Assembly: GCA_040218815.1 (NCBI GenBank)
Contig: JAVJQS010000001.1
Span: 62,001 to 126,000 of the forward strand
Origin: JAVJQS01 sp040218815
Lineage (GTDB): Bacteria; Bacteroidota; Bacteroidia; Flavobacteriales_E; Vicingaceae
Length of the DNA: 64,000 bases
Reading direction: 5' to 3'
Shown here in pieces: positions 62,173 through 64,000 of this stretch. Every line of letters begins with the position of its first letter. The stretch's first letter is position 1. The translations under genes were made by a program, and so were the position numbers. The notes beneath the pieces are model-generated. The model saw only the letters and a list, made by a program, of their open reading frames with translations. It did not search any database and was not told where the DNA came from.

Positions 62173-63843
62173 ATGTTCAAGCAGCAAGCTACTTACCGTG
62201 TTAATATATTTGATGAAGAGCTAAGCATGGAAGACGGTCGATCATTTCCAAAAACAGCAATTATTGAGAAATGGAAGGGATCATCTAAAATAAGCTCTAA
62301 AAAGCTAGGTGTACCTAATTTAAAAGATGTATATCAAGACATTTATGATCAAAAAGAAATTGACTTAAGCCATTGCTACTTAAAGGACTTCTCATTAAAG
62401 AAATACCGAGAAATATATTCTATTGAAGAGCTAGTAGAAATTAAATTAAAGTCTGTTCACGCGGACAATTCCTTTTTTGAAAGTGAGTTTGGTACTGACT
62501 TTTCCTACGCTAGTTTTGAAGGCGGTTTTAACTCATTTGCCTATAGTATTTTTCATCAAGGAACAGTAAATTTTGGACATATATCTTGTCACTCTAACCT
62601 CAATTTCAACAGATCGGAGTTTTACGTAGAGTCCCTAAATTTTAAATTTGCAGATTTCAATTATAGCGATGTACGCTTCACTTCCTGCTTATTTGATTGT
62701 GACGATTTATTTTTCGTGAATACCGATTTTGGTGATGGGAATGTAAGTTTTAGACAAGCTAATTTTAGTTCCTCCAACTGTAATTTTCAATATGCAAGAT
62801 CAAACAAAGGAGATATATCATTTGATCGTGCTGTATTTGGCGGAAAAATTTTAGACTTTAGAAAAATTGAATTTGGAAGTGGGAAAGTAGACTTTAGGCG
62901 AGTAGACTTTGGCAATGGGAACATAAATTTTAGTGAATCAGAGTCAGTTGAGGGTAAAATAAATTTCCGGAACTCGATATTTGGAAATGGTGAAAAAAAG
63001 TTCGAAAATATTTCATTTGAAAAAAATCAAATCTTTTTTGACGGTTCCAGCTTTTTAGAAGGCCAACTTTCTTTTAAAGGATCTAGTATTCATACCTTAA
63101 GTATGACAGACTGCTTAATGGGAGGGCACTGCGACTTTAGAATAAAAAAAGGGCATTTGTTAGATTTATCATACTCCGTTGTAAAAGAAATAGCAGATTT
63201 TTCTGCTGGCTCAACTCCAGTTGATTTGAATACTTTGAAGATAGAGGGGGTTAAAAATTTAGGTAAAATTTTTATTGCCTGGAAAGAAAACAAGGCGTTT
63301 CAATTAATCACTACACAGCCAAATAGCACCAATGCTAGCAAGGCAAGTCAGTTTAATTTACTAAAAGTTAGTTTTCATCAAAACGGAAAATACAATTCAG
63401 AAGATAAGGCATATTTAGCTTTTAAGAGATTTGAGATGAAAGCGATGCTCGATAATTCCAGATCAAAAGGAATGCTTGAGAACTTAAGAAGTAAGTTAGT
63501 TTATGGATTTCAATGGCTAATATTCGACAAGGCCGGATTGTTTGCTACATCCCCACTTCGCGTTTTTACGAGCATGTTAGTAGCACTTAGTTTCTTCTCA
63601 ATTCTCTACATCGTGTTACCTTTCTTCGTTCATGCAGAAATTGTTTCAACTGTAGGCGACCCAGATCATCTCAATGTAGTTGAAAAATCATTTTATCATA
63701 GCGCCATCACCTTTTTTACGATTGGCTATGGTGATTATTATCCTTCAGGCCATGTAAGGTGGTTATCAGCTGCAGAAGGATGGGTAGGAGTATTTTTGAT
63801 GTCCTACTTCACAGTAGCGTTTGTAAGAAAAATATTGCGTTAG
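62173..63843 (+). CDS. potassium channel fused to a beta-helix repeat domain
   Basis: A 556-residue protein. Residues about 95-320 hold repeats with period near 20 (FGDGNVSFRQANFSS, FGSGKVDFRRVDFGNGNI), pentapeptide-like and probably a right-handed beta-helix; the start is not hydrophobic, so this part is cytoplasmic. Two membrane helices at the end flank a pore with the selectivity filter TIGYGD at residues 516-521. The design is a two-helix K+ channel with a large N-terminal sensor or assembly domain. Monocistronic. Confidence 0.8.
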   Translation: MFKQQATYRVNIFDEELSMEDGRSFPKTAIIEKWKGSSKISSKKLGVPNLKDVYQDIYDQKEIDLSHCYLKDFSLKKYREIYSIEELVEIKLKSVHADNSFFESEFGTDFSYASFEGGFNSFAYSIFHQGTVNFGHISCHSNLNFNRSEFYVESLNFKFADFNYSDVRFTSCLFDCDDLFFVNTDFGDGNVSFRQANFSSSNCNFQYARSNKGDISFDRAVFGGKILDFRKIEFGSGKVDFRRVDFGNGNINFSESESVEGKINFRNSIFGNGEKKFENISFEKNQIFFDGSSFLEGQLSFKGSSIHTLSMTDCLMGGHCDFRIKKGHLLDLSYSVVKEIADFSAGSTPVDLNTLKIEGVKNLGKIFIAWKENKAFQLITTQPNSTNASKASQFNLLKVSFHQNGKYNSEDKAYLAFKRFEMKAMLDNSRSKGMLENLRSKLVYGFQWLIFDKAGLFATSPLRVFTSMLVALSFFSILYIVLPFFVHAEIVSTVGDPDHLNVVEKSFYHSAITFFTIGYGDYYPSGHVRWLSAAEGWVGVFLMSYFTVAFVRKILR

Positions 63844-63905
63844 AAATTCTAAATTCTTCAGCACAATACTTTAAGGTAAATTACAGTCAAAATTATGAAC
63901 TGACT

Positions 63906-64000
63906 TTAACCTGTTAGCTCAATCTTCGCATTTTGATTTTCCAATTGCTTCAGGTATTCTTCCGGTTTGAATTCTGCATCATGAAAGCTCTCACTTCTTT
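63906..64000 (-). CDS. 3' end of an unidentified gene
   Basis: A minus-strand frame is open from the window edge and ends at TAA 63908-63906. The last 31 or so residues end in FKPEEYLKQLENQNAKIELTG. Charged and codon-like, convergent with the channel gene, but too short to identify. Confidence 0.45.
   Translation of the reverse strand, partial: RSESFHDAEFKPEEYLKQLENQNAKIELTG

Overview
The window is AT-rich bacterial chromosome from a member of the Bacteroidota, most likely a gliding, Cytophagales-type marine bacterium. This rests on gldE, gldD and gldJ, the type IX secretion genes porU and porV with a PorP/SprF-like protein, many lipoproteins with short lipoboxes, DUF families typical of the phylum (DUF4286, DUF4421, DUF4924), frequent TTG and GTG starts, and promoters of the Bacteroidota form TTG, about 19 nt, TAnnTTTG. 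Genus is not determined. No phage, transposase, integrase, plasmid or CRISPR genes were seen; almost all genes are intact chromosomal core or accessory genes.

Layout. 1-5.8 kb: 3' end of dnaN, an acetyltransferase, a PEBP-family protein, a lipoprotein, an M42-like peptidase, recX and an MFS transporter. 5.8-14.5 kb: rng, a 30-residue basic mS38-like protein, a TPR protein and HU read leftward; mutY, ssb, gldE and gldD read rightward; then heme A synthase and a heavy-metal-domain lipoprotein. 14.5-15.5 kb is a gene-free block of palindromic repeats. 15.5-24.7 kb: an EamA exporter, rplU-rpmA, serS, a lipoprotein/TPR pair, DUF4286, rsmA, mgtE and a hydroxyacid dehydrogenase. 25-27.7 kb: a three-gene operon of unknown function that includes a protein with a full set of kinase-like motifs. 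27.8-35.9 kb: an M42 peptidase, small DUF proteins, a SiaC-like protein, a LytS/LytTR two-component pair, a beta-barrel protein, mtgA and an azurin-like lipoprotein. 36-48.9 kb: pdhC-pdhA, cdd, ispF, porV and porU leftward; porP-like, gldJ and murF rightward. 49-57.2 kb: acyl-CoA dehydrogenase, anmK, an amino-acid dehydrogenase, nhaD, exbB-exbD-tonB and folC. 57.2-58.7 kb: two valine tRNA genes, each followed by tandem repeats. 58.7-63.8 kb: a large FG-GAP/UnbV lipoprotein and a beta-helix-fused potassium channel.

The most unusual region is 57.2-58.6 kb. Each tRNA-Val gene (UAC and GAC) is followed by tandem units of 170-177 bp, and every unit begins with the last 16 nt of its own tRNA. Hairpins in the units show compensatory base changes between copies in both arrays, so the arrays look like structured RNA rather than neutral duplications. 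The arrangement resembles the rtT repeats behind tyrT in Escherichia coli, in an unrelated phylum and in two separate families. The second most interesting item is the operon with the kinase-like protein at 24973-27710.

Functional links: GldD, GldE and GldJ support gliding. PorU and PorV process and anchor type IX cargo. The PorP-like protein may belong to the same machinery. ExbB/ExbD/TonB energise outer-membrane transport. MurF, AnmK and MtgA act in peptidoglycan synthesis and recycling.
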